Made by a program: the position numbers and the translations under genes | The notes under the pieces: model-generated | Database searches by the model: none | Seen by the model: the letters and a program-made list of their open reading frames with translations, nothing else | What the model was told of the DNA's origin: nothing | DNA from: Bacteroidota bacterium | GTDB lineage: Bacteria > Bacteroidota > Bacteroidia > AKYH767-A > JAHEYN01 | Length of the DNA: 47,250 bases | Direction: 5' to 3' | Assembly: GCA_947448795.1 (NCBI GenBank) | Contig: CANFOZ010000013.1 | Location: 1 to 47,250 of the forward strand | Part shown: positions 16,970-26,522 of the stretch, one piece after another | How positions within the stretch are numbered: position 1 is the first letter of the stretch | Layout of the letters: each line of letters begins with the position of its first letter

Positions 16970-18511
16970 ATGAGTACCAACGAGAAACCCAGCACCGGCA
17001 TACGCTCGCGTGCAAATACACGCACCACCACAGGCCAGGTGGCAGCTGCCGTGCAAGGTAAGTTACCGCCACAGGCATTAGATCTTGAAGAGGTTGTTCT
17101 TGGGGCATTAATGCTCGAGAAGGACGCGCTCACAGCGGTCATCGATATCTTACATAAAGAGTGCTTTTATGCGGATGCGCATGGTAAGATTTATGAAGCC
17201 ATCGTTTCCCTTTTTCAGCAGTCCAAACCCGTGGATATTCTCACGGTTACTTCCGAATTAAAGCGGCTCGGTACACTAGAGATTGCAGGGGGGCCGTATT
17301 ACATCACCCAGCTCACCAGTAAGGTTGCCTCCTCCGCCAATGTTGAATACCATGCGCGTATTATTATACAGAAATACATTCAGCGTGAGCTTATTCGAAT
17401 CTCAAGCGAAACGGTGCGTGAGGCCTACGAAGAAACAAGTGATGTATTCACGCTGTTAGACAATGTGGAGAAGAATCTTTTTCAGATAACACAAGGTAAT
17501 ATTCGTAAGAGTTTTACACCGATGGTCGACTTGGTGCGTATCGCCATTGAGAATATGGAGAAAGCTAAAAACCAAGAAGGGCAGGAGCATGGCATCACAG
17601 GTGTGCCCTCGGGATTCAGCGAATTGGATCGCATTACGGCCGGTTGGCAAGCCACCGACTTGGTTATCATCGGTGCACGACCAGGTATGGGAAAGACCTC
17701 ATTCTGTCTGTCGATGGCGCGCAATATTGCTATTCGATTTGCACGCCCTGTCGCCTTCTTTTCTTTAGAGATGTCGGCCGTTCAGATTGTGAATCGTCTG
17801 ATCTCAAGCGAGACAGGTCTTGCCGCAGAAAAATTGAAACGGGGTGACTTAGCGCCGCATGAATGGCAGCAGTTAAACACTAAAATTGGGAAGCTCGAAG
17901 ATGCCCCTCTTTATATTGATGATACACCAGCCCTATCTATTTTTGAATTCCGAGCTAAATGTCGCCGCCTTAAAGCGCAAAAGAAAATTGAGATTGTAAT
18001 TATCGACTACTTACAGTTGATGGTAGCCGCATCCGATAACAAGAACTCTAACCGTGAGCAGGAAATCTCTTATATATCGCGTTCTTTGAAGAGTATTGCT
18101 AAGGAGTTGGATGTTCCAATCTTGGTGCTTTCGCAGTTAAGTCGTAAGGCAGAGTCGCGCGGTGGTAATCAGCGCCCGATGTTATCCGATCTTCGTGAAT
18201 CGGGAGCGATCGAGCAGGATGCCGATATGGTAATCTTTCTATACAGACCTGAATACTATAAAATTGATCAGGACGAAGAAGGCCAATCTACCAAAGGGAT
18301 TGCCGAGGTTCAGATCGCCAAGCATCGTAATGGTGCGTTGAAAGATATCAAATTGCGCTTTGTCGAAACCCAAGCGAAATTTGAGGACCTGAATCATCAC
18401 GATCAGTTCGATGATTCTGCTGCAAGTCCGGAGGCCGATTACAACGGTCCGAAATCAATACTGCGTTCGTCGCGCATGAACGAAGACCCTGACGGAAACG
18501 CTCCATTCTAG
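16970..18511 (+). CDS. dnaB: Replicative DNA helicase DnaB
   Basis: This 513-residue protein is the hexameric helicase that unwinds DNA at the replication fork. A basic, probably disordered N-terminus of about 30 residues precedes the DnaB N-terminal helical domain (LDLEEVVLGALMLEKDAL, about 37-135). The RecA-like ATPase follows a linker: Walker A GARPGMGKT (235-243), the FFSLEMS motif, Walker B VIIDYLQLM, and LSQLSRKAESR with the arginine-finger region. No intein is inserted at the Walker A or other usual sites. The next methionine lies inside the folded domain, so the start at 16970 is secure even though the promoter motif is only 5 bases away. Confidence 0.98.
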   Translation: MSTNEKPSTGIRSRANTRTTTGQVAAAVQGKLPPQALDLEEVVLGALMLEKDALTAVIDILHKECFYADAHGKIYEAIVSLFQQSKPVDILTVTSELKRLGTLEIAGGPYYITQLTSKVASSANVEYHARIIIQKYIQRELIRISSETVREAYEETSDVFTLLDNVEKNLFQITQGNIRKSFTPMVDLVRIAIENMEKAKNQEGQEHGITGVPSGFSELDRITAGWQATDLVIIGARPGMGKTSFCLSMARNIAIRFARPVAFFSLEMSAVQIVNRLISSETGLAAEKLKRGDLAPHEWQQLNTKIGKLEDAPLYIDDTPALSIFEFRAKCRRLKAQKKIEIVIIDYLQLMVAASDNKNSNREQEISYISRSLKSIAKELDVPILVLSQLSRKAESRGGNQRPMLSDLRESGAIEQDADMVIFLYRPEYYKIDQDEEGQSTKGIAEVQIAKHRNGALKDIKLRFVETQAKFEDLNHHDQFDDSAASPEADYNGPKSILRSSRMNEDPDGNAPF

Positions 18512-18551
18512 TCCAATAATTTTGACTTTTGCGTTGTTTCACTAGTCGCTT

Positions 18552-19814
18552 ATGCCTATGAAAACGAAGTTGCTCTTGCTTTTCTTGCTTGCTTCGGTAT
18601 GCACTGCGCGTGCTGCCTATATTCTCATTCCAATGGATGAGCAGCAGAGTAATCACCTCAAGGCGTATGGCGTTGCTTATTGGGTTCTCAAGCAGGATGT
18701 CGAAGTGGATTGGTTACTCAATTATAGAGGAGGCAGTTTCATGATTCGTCAGTTTTCACAAATCGAGAACGAATGCCGTGTGCGTGGCGTTTCCTTTCAA
18801 GTGATAGCAGATGGTCAGGCAGCTAATATTTTACAAGATATTGCTAATCCCGAGGTTAATCAGGACTTGGTGAAATTAGAGAAAGCGCCTAAAATTTGCG
18901 TTTACACCCCACCTAACAAACTGCCTTGGGACGATGCCGTTACGATGGTGCTTACCTATGCCGAAATACCCTTCGATAAGGTATATGACGAGGATGTTAT
19001 GCAAGGAAAGCTCTTGCTTTACGACTGGCTGCATCTTCATCACGAGGACTTCACTGGTCAGTACGGTAAATTTTATGCAGCTTATGCGGGCGCTGCTTGG
19101 TACCAGAACGATGTGAAGCTGCAAGAAGAGATGGCGCATAAATTGGGCTTCGATAAAGTCTCGCAATTGAAACTCGCTGTAGCCCAAAAGATTCGTGATT
19201 TCACAGTTGGAGGTGGATTTTTGTTTGCGATGTGTTCAGCTACAGATAGCTACGATATCGCGCTCTCTGCCGAAGGTGTCGACATTTGCGAGTCTATGTT
19301 TGATGGGGATGGCGCCGATCCGGGCATGGATTCAAAACTTGATTTTTCGAAGACCTTAGCTTTTCGTGATTTTAGTATCGTCAAGGATCCTATGCACTAC
19401 GAATACTCCAATATTGACATGACAGAAACACGTCGAATCAATAAGAACGATGACTTTTTTAGTCTTTTTTCTTTTTCTGCAAAATGGGACCCGGTACCTA
19501 CTATGTTGTGCCAGGATCACGAGCAAGTGATCAAAGGGTTTATGGGACAAACAACCGCCTTTAATAAAACGTTGTTAAAGCCCGGAGTACTCGTTTTAGG
19601 GGAAACTAAACAAACGGGTGAGGTGCGTTATATTCACGGTGAATATGGCAAAGGCACTTGGACTTTTTATGGCGGTCACGATCCCGAAGATTATCAGCAC
19701 ATGGTGGGTGATCCTCCAACCGATCTTGCCTTGCATCCAAATTCACCTGGATATAGGTTGATATTAAACAACGTCTTGTTTCCGGCTGCAAAAAAGAAAA
19801 AGCAGAAGACGTGA
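18552..19814 (+). CDS. Secreted protein of a conserved Bacteroidota family, GATase1-like
   Basis: This 420-residue protein has a signal peptide (M1 to about A21, RAAYILIP following), so it is exported. It belongs to a family that I remember from Flavobacteriia and relatives and that databases often label asparagine synthetase B, but none of the AsnB motifs (N-terminal Cys2, SGGxDS loop) is present. Conserved-looking blocks are NHLKAYGVAYWVL, WLLNYRGGSF, LHLHHEDFTGQYGKF, GGGFLFAMCSATDSYDIAL and GKGTWTFYGGHDPEDY. The alternation and the cysteine in FAMCSATD suggest a class I glutamine-amidotransferase-like (ThuA/DUF4159-like) fold; that is inference. It lies 40 bp after dnaB. Its reaction is unknown. 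Confidence 0.8.
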   Translation: MPMKTKLLLLFLLASVCTARAAYILIPMDEQQSNHLKAYGVAYWVLKQDVEVDWLLNYRGGSFMIRQFSQIENECRVRGVSFQVIADGQAANILQDIANPEVNQDLVKLEKAPKICVYTPPNKLPWDDAVTMVLTYAEIPFDKVYDEDVMQGKLLLYDWLHLHHEDFTGQYGKFYAAYAGAAWYQNDVKLQEEMAHKLGFDKVSQLKLAVAQKIRDFTVGGGFLFAMCSATDSYDIALSAEGVDICESMFDGDGADPGMDSKLDFSKTLAFRDFSIVKDPMHYEYSNIDMTETRRINKNDDFFSLFSFSAKWDPVPTMLCQDHEQVIKGFMGQTTAFNKTLLKPGVLVLGETKQTGEVRYIHGEYGKGTWTFYGGHDPEDYQHMVGDPPTDLALHPNSPGYRLILNNVLFPAAKKKKQKT

Positions 19815-19827
19815 TTTTTAGTATGAG

Positions 19828-19849
19828 CTAAAAAGCGCTTGCTTTTTAG
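19828..19849. terminator. Bidirectional hairpin between convergent genes
   Basis: CTAAAAAGC (19828-19836), loop GCTT and GCTTTTTAG (19841-19849) form a perfect 9-bp stem between the GATase-like gene (+) and the porin gene (-). The stem covers the porin stop codon (19846-19848). Confidence 0.7.
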
Positions 19850-21732
19850 TCAAAGAAACGCCAAGAGATTCCGAACTGAAAGGCTCTTCCTGGATATGGA
19901 TAGTGCAGCGCTGAATAGGCTCTGTCCTGCATCAGTCCTTCATTTGCATGCGCTAGCTTAAAAAACACCCGCGCTCTTTTGACGAGCATGCTCACAGATA
20001 AATCCAGTAGTGGGTAGTTGCCAAGCAGCTTGTCGTTTTGTACACGAAACACACCTGTTTCAGGCACATAAGCGCTAGCGTAATACGACGACATGTAATT
20101 GATATCCATCGCGATAAGCATGAGTGTTGATTTCTTAAACACTTTGTTTTCGTAGAACAAGCTAGGTTGTAATATAGCTTGTGGCAATCGCAATAGATCG
20201 TTGTCGGCAACTTGGAAAATGAATTTGTTTTGCCAGTTCCAATGTCTCCATTTGAAATTTTTCTGAATCGAGAAGATGCCTAAGCCCACGTTGCCATCAA
20301 ATTGAGCGGGAAGTCCGTTCGTGTCGTAATACAGATAGCCTTTAATTGAATACCCTGTTGCCGTTGCTTTAATACCAAGATGCGTAATGTAAAGACCAAG
20401 CGACGCTGATTGATAATCCGTTGCTGTGAAGGCATTATCCCAGACATAGGCATTCGAAGAAAAGTGTTGCATGCGAAAGTCGGGAGCTTGACGAAGGCTT
20501 GCAAAAGAAACGCCAACAAAGTCGTTTTTATGGTTAAAAGGGATGTAAAAATAACCTTTGTAAGCATGGTCGTTTTTGTTGTATCCGTAGATGTTTTGTC
20601 GAACATTCAATCCAAAAGAAGCCTTTTTTCCAAGCGCGCCTTCCACATTGGCTTCTGCAATCAGGTTGTTAAATTGGTGTTCTATTGTGCCAACATTCAA
20701 AATAGAGAAGGGGACCTGTTTATAATCCGTTAATTCATGAATAAGTCCAAGCGTATATTTAACTTTTCTTGTTCCTGATAGCGCGTTCTTGAACCCCATG
20801 GTAGTCCATTCTATGGCATTGCTTATGGTGCTTATGGAAGTGGAGTCGAGCGTGATGGAGTCGATGAAAAAATAGCTGGGCAATGGGTTCTCAAAAAGGG
20901 TGTATTTTTTTTGATAGCTGAAGTTGTGCGAGAATTGCCCGCGCGCTTGAAAACGAGTGTTTGTAAGGGCCTTTGCTTTTGTGCTATCAGCAACTCCGGC
21001 CGTATCCATAAGTTGGCTATAGCTTCCATAGTTCCAGCTTTGTTGAATATCGAAACCACGGTCACGATAACGCCTTTCAGCGGAGGAGTAGTTGACAGGT
21101 ATGTTCTTCTTCGATTCACCGGATTCGTAGATAAGATCGTTGACTCCTCCATTCTCTTGGGCTTTTATTTTATTGCCAATGTAATTGGCAAAGAGATTGT
21201 AGCGTTGGTTTTTAGTGTGGTACCAAAGAAAGAAATCGTAGCTTGTTATGTTGCTTCGCTGCCGCGTGTAATATCCCTCCGAACCAGCTTTGTTAAGATT
21301 TAAGCCCACATTCAAATTCGGACTTATATTTTGAGTGTGGCTAACGCGAAAAACTTGTTCTTTTTTAGCTCCTTGCTCGTAGAAAATTTCTGAATAATGC
21401 TTTCGGGCCTGGTAATATCGCACATCTTCCGAATGTATCAAATACGGAGCGAAAGGATCTGCTGCATGGAGCACTTGACCAATTAGGGATGGTTCGTTAA
21501 AGCGAAGTGCTTGGGTGGATGTGCCGTAGTTTCCGAGGTAGAGCGATGGTGTTTTACCAAGAATGGGATTGATAAAACGAAAAGACTCGAGCGTGGTATC
21601 GAGTTTCTGGTATGTTAACACATCATCATGCACCTGCTGGGCATGCATCCACGACACCGTGGGTGTATCTGTAGCCGTGGAATCCCCAAGGTTAAAAAGG
21701 GCTGTGAAGAGGATTAGTATAGAAGCAATCAT
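19846..21732 (-). CDS. Putative outer-membrane porin (Porin_10/DUF4289-like)
   Basis: This 628-residue protein has a signal peptide (about 1-20) and ends in an aromatic strand (FQFGISWRFFD), typical of outer-membrane barrels. The central and C-terminal regions alternate hydrophobic and polar residues as beta strands with tyrosine- and asparagine-rich turns. Phrases such as NLNVGLNLNKAGSEGYYTRQRS and NYIGNKIKAQENGG match my recollection of the Bacteroidota putative porin family. Its ATG overlaps the stop codon of the upstream hydrolase by 4 bp (ATGA), so translation is probably coupled. The substrate is unknown. Confidence 0.85.
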   Translation of the reverse strand: MIASILILFTALFNLGDSTATDTPTVSWMHAQQVHDDVLTYQKLDTTLESFRFINPILGKTPSLYLGNYGTSTQALRFNEPSLIGQVLHAADPFAPYLIHSEDVRYYQARKHYSEIFYEQGAKKEQVFRVSHTQNISPNLNVGLNLNKAGSEGYYTRQRSNITSYDFFLWYHTKNQRYNLFANYIGNKIKAQENGGVNDLIYESGESKKNIPVNYSSAERRYRDRGFDIQQSWNYGSYSQLMDTAGVADSTKAKALTNTRFQARGQFSHNFSYQKKYTLFENPLPSYFFIDSITLDSTSISTISNAIEWTTMGFKNALSGTRKVKYTLGLIHELTDYKQVPFSILNVGTIEHQFNNLIAEANVEGALGKKASFGLNVRQNIYGYNKNDHAYKGYFYIPFNHKNDFVGVSFASLRQAPDFRMQHFSSNAYVWDNAFTATDYQSASLGLYITHLGIKATATGYSIKGYLYYDTNGLPAQFDGNVGLGIFSIQKNFKWRHWNWQNKFIFQVADNDLLRLPQAILQPSLFYENKVFKKSTLMLIAMDINYMSSYYASAYVPETGVFRVQNDKLLGNYPLLDLSVSMLVKRARVFFKLAHANEGLMQDRAYSALHYPYPGRAFQFGISWRFFD

Positions 21733-22544
21733 GAATTGGCAGCAAGTTGTTTAGCAAGGATTTGGTTTGTTTTTTCGCAAATCAAATTGTGGCTTACAGG
21801 CACTATCGTTAAGGTATCTTTTTGATTCAGATTATCGGTTAAAAAATGGGCATGCTCGGGTGGTTCAACCGGGTCCAAAGATCCATAAAAAAGTTTAAGA
21901 TTGATCTCAAACGTATTAAAATGGGAGTTCGCTAAGGCAATATCGGGTTTTATGAGCCGATAGCATTGCCATGTATTAAAGAGCAAGCGTCTTCTTTGTT
22001 CGCTCTCCATTTGGTGTTGCAGGAATTCGTATTTCCTAGTGTTAATAATACCTATGCCATGCAGCATGCGGATGGCTGTAAAAAAAGGGCCGGGATGTTT
22101 GATGAAATAATGGAACAGAGCCACTGCAATTGGCCAATGCTCAATCCTAGCAACAGTGCGTTCGGGTTTAAGGCCATACGGAGCGAAAAGGTACATAGCG
22201 CTGATTTGCTTTGGAAATAGATTGAGCACCGAAAGAGCGATCTTGCCACCAAGGCTATACCCCATCAAAGCAAAGCGGTTTATGCTTCTGGTTTTGCAGA
22301 AAAGCTCCACCATGGTCTTCAGCTCATTTTCATCAAAAGGGCTATTCGCATCTATCTGTTCGCTCTCGCCATGATAAAAGAGGTCAAAAGCGTAAATGGT
22401 GAATTGTTTGCCTAAAGAGCTCTTGAAAGCGTCAAAATCGGTGCATTTTCGATGAAATCCGGGAAAAGCAAGCATCGGAATGGCGCCGTTGCCAATTTGC
22501 ACAAAGTGCGCATTGAAGTTTTTCCAGCATACAAATCCATTCAT
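21729..22544 (-). CDS. Alpha/beta hydrolase
   Basis: This 271-residue protein has the alpha/beta-hydrolase core: AFPGFHRKC near the oxyanion turn, the DLFYHGES segment, the nucleophile elbow GYSLGG with catalytic serine, an acid in FYGSLDPVEPP, and the final histidine in PVSHNLI. I chose ATG 22544; a longer frame from 22697 would add 51 residues, overlap the carB start and run through a likely promoter box, TACATTCG at 22564-22571 on this strand. There is no signal peptide, so it is probably cytoplasmic. Esterase or acyl hydrolase activity is plausible, with substrate unknown. The 4-bp overlap with the porin suggests related roles, perhaps handling something the porin imports. Confidence 0.85.
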   Translation of the reverse strand: MNGFVCWKNFNAHFVQIGNGAIPMLAFPGFHRKCTDFDAFKSSLGKQFTIYAFDLFYHGESEQIDANSPFDENELKTMVELFCKTRSINRFALMGYSLGGKIALSVLNLFPKQISAMYLFAPYGLKPERTVARIEHWPIAVALFHYFIKHPGPFFTAIRMLHGIGIINTRKYEFLQHQMESEQRRRLLFNTWQCYRLIKPDIALANSHFNTFEINLKLFYGSLDPVEPPEHAHFLTDNLNQKDTLTIVPVSHNLICEKTNQILAKQLAANS

Positions 22545-22563
22545 TCCAAGGAGCAATTTTATG

Positions 22564-22571
22564 CGAATGTA
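22564..22571 (-). promoter_or_regulatory. Predicted -7 element of the hydrolase-porin pair
   Basis: TACATTCG on the minus strand, ending 19 bases before the ATG at 22544, fits the TAnnTTCG variant seen elsewhere in the window and argues against the longer start at 22697. Confidence 0.4.
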
Positions 22572-22624
22572 CGAATTGACGAAAGAGGGATCCTTCTTTC
22601 TAGTGAATTGATTAAAAAGATACC

Positions 22625-22653
22625 TTGTTTTACGATCAAAAAACCTAAATTCG
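22625..22653 (+). promoter_or_regulatory. Predicted carB promoter
   Basis: TTG at 22625-22627, 18 bases, then TAAATTCG at 22646-22653 form a -33/-7 pair ending 25 bp before the carB ATG. Confidence 0.45.
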
Positions 22654-22678
22654 CACAAGAAAAAAACAACCCCGAAAA

Positions 22679-25525
22679 ATGCCCAAGGATAATTCAATAA
22701 AATCTGTTCTCATCATCGGTAGTGGGCCAATTATCATTGGTCAGGCCTGTGAATTCGATTACTCAGGTTCTCAAGCAGCTCGTTCACTGCGTGAAGAAGG
22801 AATCGAGGTATCGCTGATTAATTCCAATCCGGCCACGATCATGACGGATAAAGTTACGGCGGAGCACATCTATTTGTTGCCACTGACCGTTGAGTCTATC
22901 GAGAAGATTCTCATAGAACGCAAGATTGATGCGGTATTGCCTACCATGGGTGGACAAACTGCTTTGAATCTGTGTATCGAGGCCGACGAAATGGGGCTTT
23001 GGAAAAAGTATGGTGTTCGCATAATTGGCGTCAACATTGCTGCGATTGAAACGACGGAAAACCGAGAGGCCTTTCGCAAATTAATGATTGATATTGGTGT
23101 TGGTGTAGCGCCTTCAAAAGTGGCCAATTCCTTTTTGGAAGGCAAGGAGATTGCGCAAACTATCGGGTATCCGCTAGTTATTAGGCCTTCGTATACCTTG
23201 GGTGGAACAGGCGGCAGTTTCGTTCATAAAAAAGAAGAATTTGAAGAGAAATTGCAACGCGGCTTGCAAGCATCTCCTATACACGAAGTGCTTATTGAAA
23301 AAGCCGTTGTGGGTTGGAAGGAATACGAGCTTGAGCTGCTGCGCGATGGCAATGACAACGTTACGATCATCTGTTCTATCGAGAATTTTGATCCGATGGG
23401 CATACACACAGGCGACTCTATCACGGTGGCGCCTGCTATGACCTTGGCCGACTCGACCTATCAACACATGCGTGATTTGGCTATACGCATGATGCGTTCG
23501 ATTGGTGATTTCGCTGGAGGTTGCAATGTGCAATTTGCCGTGAACCCGGAGAACGACGATATCATTGCTATTGAAATCAACCCGCGTGTATCCCGTTCTT
23601 CTGCATTGGCTTCTAAGGCAACGGGTTATCCGATTGCTAAGATTGCCGCCAAGCTTGCTATTGGATATAATTTGGATGAGTTAAAAAATCAAATTACAAA
23701 ATCAACCTCAGCGTATTTTGAGCCGACCTTGGATTATGTAATCGTTAAAATACCGCGTTGGAACTTCGATAAATTCCCTGGTTGCGACCGATCGCTTGGT
23801 TTGCAGATGAAGTCGGTGGGTGAGGTGATGGCCATTGGCAGAAGCTTTATCGAGGCGCTCCAAAAGGCTTGTCAATCTCTTGAGATTGGTCGCCAAGGTC
23901 TTGGCGCTGATGGTAAGCGTTGGTCGAAGACCGAAGAAATTTTAGAGAGCTTAGAGCATCCGTCTTGGGATCGTTTATTTCACATCAAAGACGCGTTGGA
24001 ATTGGGTGTGCCTGTTCAATCGGTGCACAATTTGACCAAGATTGATAAATGGTTTCTCAACCAAATACAGAATCTGGTTGAAACAGAAAAAGAGATTCGT
24101 CGATATAACTTGTTAAACATCAGTCGCGAGTTCATGCTAGAGGTGAAGCAGAAAGGCTATTCTGATGCACAGATCGCTCATCTGTTAGGCAATTGTTCGG
24201 AAGACGATGTGTATGAACGCCGCAAGGCAATGAATGTGCGTCGTGTTTTTAAAATGGTTGATACCTGCGCTGCAGAGTTTTCTTCGTCAACCAATTACTT
24301 CTATTCCACCTTTGAAAGTGAGATTGTTAGAGAAGAAGTAACCGCATCAGAAAATGAATCCATTGTTTCCAAGAAGAAGAAAATCATTGTTCTTGGCTCC
24401 GGTCCGAACCGAATTGGACAAGGTATTGAGTTTGATTACTCGTGTGTGCATGGAATCCTTGCCGCGAAGGAGTCGGGCTTTGAAGCCATTATGATCAATT
24501 GCAATCCGGAGACAGTTTCTACTGATTTTGATATTGCCGATAAATTGTATTTCGAACCCGTTTTTTGGGAGCATTTAATTGAGATCATCGATCATGAGAA
24601 GCCCGAGGGCGTTATCGTTCAGCTAGGTGGCCAAACGGCGCTAAAGCTTTCTCAGCGCTTGCATGAAAAGGGCATTAAAATCATCGGAACATCATACGAC
24701 AACATGGATATCGCCGAAGACCGTGGGCGATTCTCTGATTTGTTGAAAGAGCTTGGTATTCCATATCCTAAATACGGCGTTGCTGAATCTGCCGAGGAGG
24801 CACTTGTTGTGGCCAAAGAAGTCGGTTACCCGGTTTTGGTTCGACCTTCGTATGTGTTGGGTGGACAAGGCATGAGCATCGTGATCAACGACGAAGAGTT
24901 GGAGAAGGCGGTTATCAAGCTTTTGAAAAACCTGCCTGGTAATCGCGTGCTCATTGATCACTTCTTGGATCGCGCCGAAGAAGCCGAAGCGGATGCAATC
25001 TGCGATGGTGAGGATGTGCATATCATCGGAGTGATGGAGCACATCGAACCGGCTGGAATTCACTCCGGCGATTCGAATGCTGTTTTGCCTCCATTCGATT
25101 TATCCCCTTCGGTGATGCAGCAGATCGAGGAATACACAATCAAACTTGGATTTTCATTAAGCGTTCGCGGCTTGATAAACATACAGTTCGCAGTCAAGGA
25201 TGAGAAAGTGTATGTGATTGAAGCCAATCCGCGTGCTTCACGCACCGTTCCCTTTATTGCCAAAGCCTACGATGTTCCGTATGTAAACATTGCTGCCAAA
25301 GTGATGATGGGCGTTAATATGCTCAAGGATTTTGATATCCAACCAAAAAAGAATGGATACGCAATCAAAGAGCCTGTGTTCTCTTTCGATAAGTTCCCGA
25401 ATGTCAACAAATCATTGGGGCCTGAAATGAAGTCCACCGGCGAATCCATTCGATTTATCAAAGATACAAACGATGCCTACTTCAGGCATTTATACAAGGA
25501 GAAATCAATGTATCTCAGTCGTTAA
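22679..25525 (+). CDS. carB: Carbamoyl-phosphate synthase large subunit, short form
   Basis: CarB makes carbamoyl phosphate from bicarbonate, ammonia (from CarA) and two ATP for pyrimidine and arginine synthesis. Residues about 1-400 form the carboxyphosphate ATP-grasp half ([56 protein letters not shown]). Residues about 400-545 form the oligomerisation helices, and about 560-940 the second ATP-grasp half ([44 protein letters not shown]). The protein stops at 948 residues instead of about 1070: the C-terminal MGS-like allosteric domain is absent, so UMP/ornithine control of the E. coli kind is not expected. I believe this short form is common in Bacteroidota. No carA is nearby. Confidence 0.97.
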   Translation: MPKDNSIKSVLIIGSGPIIIGQACEFDYSGSQAARSLREEGIEVSLINSNPATIMTDKVTAEHIYLLPLTVESIEKILIERKIDAVLPTMGGQTALNLCIEADEMGLWKKYGVRIIGVNIAAIETTENREAFRKLMIDIGVGVAPSKVANSFLEGKEIAQTIGYPLVIRPSYTLGGTGGSFVHKKEEFEEKLQRGLQASPIHEVLIEKAVVGWKEYELELLRDGNDNVTIICSIENFDPMGIHTGDSITVAPAMTLADSTYQHMRDLAIRMMRSIGDFAGGCNVQFAVNPENDDIIAIEINPRVSRSSALASKATGYPIAKIAAKLAIGYNLDELKNQITKSTSAYFEPTLDYVIVKIPRWNFDKFPGCDRSLGLQMKSVGEVMAIGRSFIEALQKACQSLEIGRQGLGADGKRWSKTEEILESLEHPSWDRLFHIKDALELGVPVQSVHNLTKIDKWFLNQIQNLVETEKEIRRYNLLNISREFMLEVKQKGYSDAQIAHLLGNCSEDDVYERRKAMNVRRVFKMVDTCAAEFSSSTNYFYSTFESEIVREEVTASENESIVSKKKKIIVLGSGPNRIGQGIEFDYSCVHGILAAKESGFEAIMINCNPETVSTDFDIADKLYFEPVFWEHLIEIIDHEKPEGVIVQLGGQTALKLSQRLHEKGIKIIGTSYDNMDIAEDRGRFSDLLKELGIPYPKYGVAESAEEALVVAKEVGYPVLVRPSYVLGGQGMSIVINDEELEKAVIKLLKNLPGNRVLIDHFLDRAEEAEADAICDGEDVHIIGVMEHIEPAGIHSGDSNAVLPPFDLSPSVMQQIEEYTIKLGFSLSVRGLINIQFAVKDEKVYVIEANPRASRTVPFIAKAYDVPYVNIAAKVMMGVNMLKDFDIQPKKNGYAIKEPVFSFDKFPNVNKSLGPEMKSTGESIRFIKDTNDAYFRHLYKEKSMYLSR

Positions 25526-25557
25526 TTATTCTGTTTTATTCAGTTACAATTCTGGAT

Positions 25558-25782
25558 ATGATCAAGTTCGTACTCATACTTTTGTTGTTGATCGCCCTGC
25601 TTCGCAAGTTCGGTCGTTTCGTTATCATCACCAATGTTAATCCAAATCGTCCCTCTCCAAAAGAGGAGCTAAGAAAACAACAAGAGGCGATGAAGAAGCA
25701 GGAAGGGCGTATCACGATTCAGAAGATGGACGATACAAAAAAGAGCGACGGCGATTTTGTTGATTTCGAAGAAGTAAAGTAA
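25558..25782 (+). CDS. DUF4834 family small membrane protein
   Basis: This 74-residue protein has one N-terminal membrane helix (residues 3-15, FVLILLLLIALLR) and a short, charged cytoplasmic-type tail with a glutamine/lysine-rich helix (KEELRKQQEAMKKQEG). The end, G-D-F-V-D-F-E-E-V, matches the closing motif I know from DUF4834 proteins of Bacteroidota. Its function is unknown. It lies 32 bp after carB and 15 bp before the methyltransferase, at the head of a tightly packed block. Confidence 0.85.
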   Translation: MIKFVLILLLLIALLRKFGRFVIITNVNPNRPSPKEELRKQQEAMKKQEGRITIQKMDDTKKSDGDFVDFEEVK

Positions 25783-25797
25783 TTCCTTAATTAATTT

Positions 25798-26511
25798 ATG
25801 AATCTGAATTTTTTTCGAGGCAAGCTCAAGGGATTTTATTTCGTTTTGCGATTGCATGTTCTTTTCAAATGGTGCAGCGGACTGCTTATCTTTTTTGCAA
25901 ACCTGAATCGCTTATCTGCTTGGATTAGCAGTCAGAAGGGCTTGGGGATGAACGACTTCTATCGCCTCAATCTCAACTATCAAGAGCGCTTGAACATGTA
26001 TGCGTTCATCATTCAAAAGGAATCTTTGCAAGAGCCGATTGACTACATCGAGTTTGGTGTATTTGATGGTGGCTCGTTCATGTGGTGGGCCAATGCGAAT
26101 ACGCAAGCGAATTCCCGTTTTTATGGTTTCGACACCTTCGAAGGTCTTCCGGAGGATTGGGGTAGCTTTAAAAAAGGCGATATGCAAAGCAATATGCCAC
26201 TAACTGACGATACGCGCATCACTTTTTTCAAAGGATTGTTTCAAGATACCGTGCCTGGCTTTGCAAAAAACTACAAGCCCGGCGTGCGTCGTGTTATTCA
26301 TTTTGACGCGGATCTTTTCACTTCAACATTGTTTGGCCTTACCTCCATGGCTCCTTTCTTGAAGCCTGGCGATATTATCATCTTCGATGAGTTCAATGTA
26401 CCGATGCATGAGTTTTATGCGTGGGAGCTATTCACGCAATCGTATTACATCAAGTATGAAGTGTTGGCGGGCATCAACAACTTCTATCAAACGGCTTTCA
26501 AAATTTTATAA
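25798..26511 (+). CDS. TylF/MycF-like class I SAM methyltransferase
   Basis: This 237-residue protein resembles macrocin-O-methyltransferase (TylF) family enzymes. The SAM-binding motif I is YIEFGVFDGGSF (about 82-93), followed by FYGFDTFEGLPEDWG (the characteristic F-D-T-F-E-G-L-P phrase), and the metal/acid segment VIHFDADLFTSTLFGL and IIIFDEFNVP. A hydrophobic N-terminal stretch (about 12-37) may tether it to the membrane. Members methylate hydroxyls of sugars and related compounds. It starts 15 bp after the DUF4834 gene and ends 11 bp before yfhO; a role in decorating a surface glycan fits the block. Confidence 0.85.
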   Translation: MNLNFFRGKLKGFYFVLRLHVLFKWCSGLLIFFANLNRLSAWISSQKGLGMNDFYRLNLNYQERLNMYAFIIQKESLQEPIDYIEFGVFDGGSFMWWANANTQANSRFYGFDTFEGLPEDWGSFKKGDMQSNMPLTDDTRITFFKGLFQDTVPGFAKNYKPGVRRVIHFDADLFTSTLFGLTSMAPFLKPGDIIIFDEFNVPMHEFYAWELFTQSYYIKYEVLAGINNFYQTAFKIL

Positions 26512-26522
26512 ATATTCGCCTC

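Noticed and set aside
22545-22697. Longer start of the alpha/beta hydrolase at 22697
   Set aside because: It would overlap the carB start, adds 51 residues unlike a hydrolase N-terminus, and runs through a TACATTCG promoter box.
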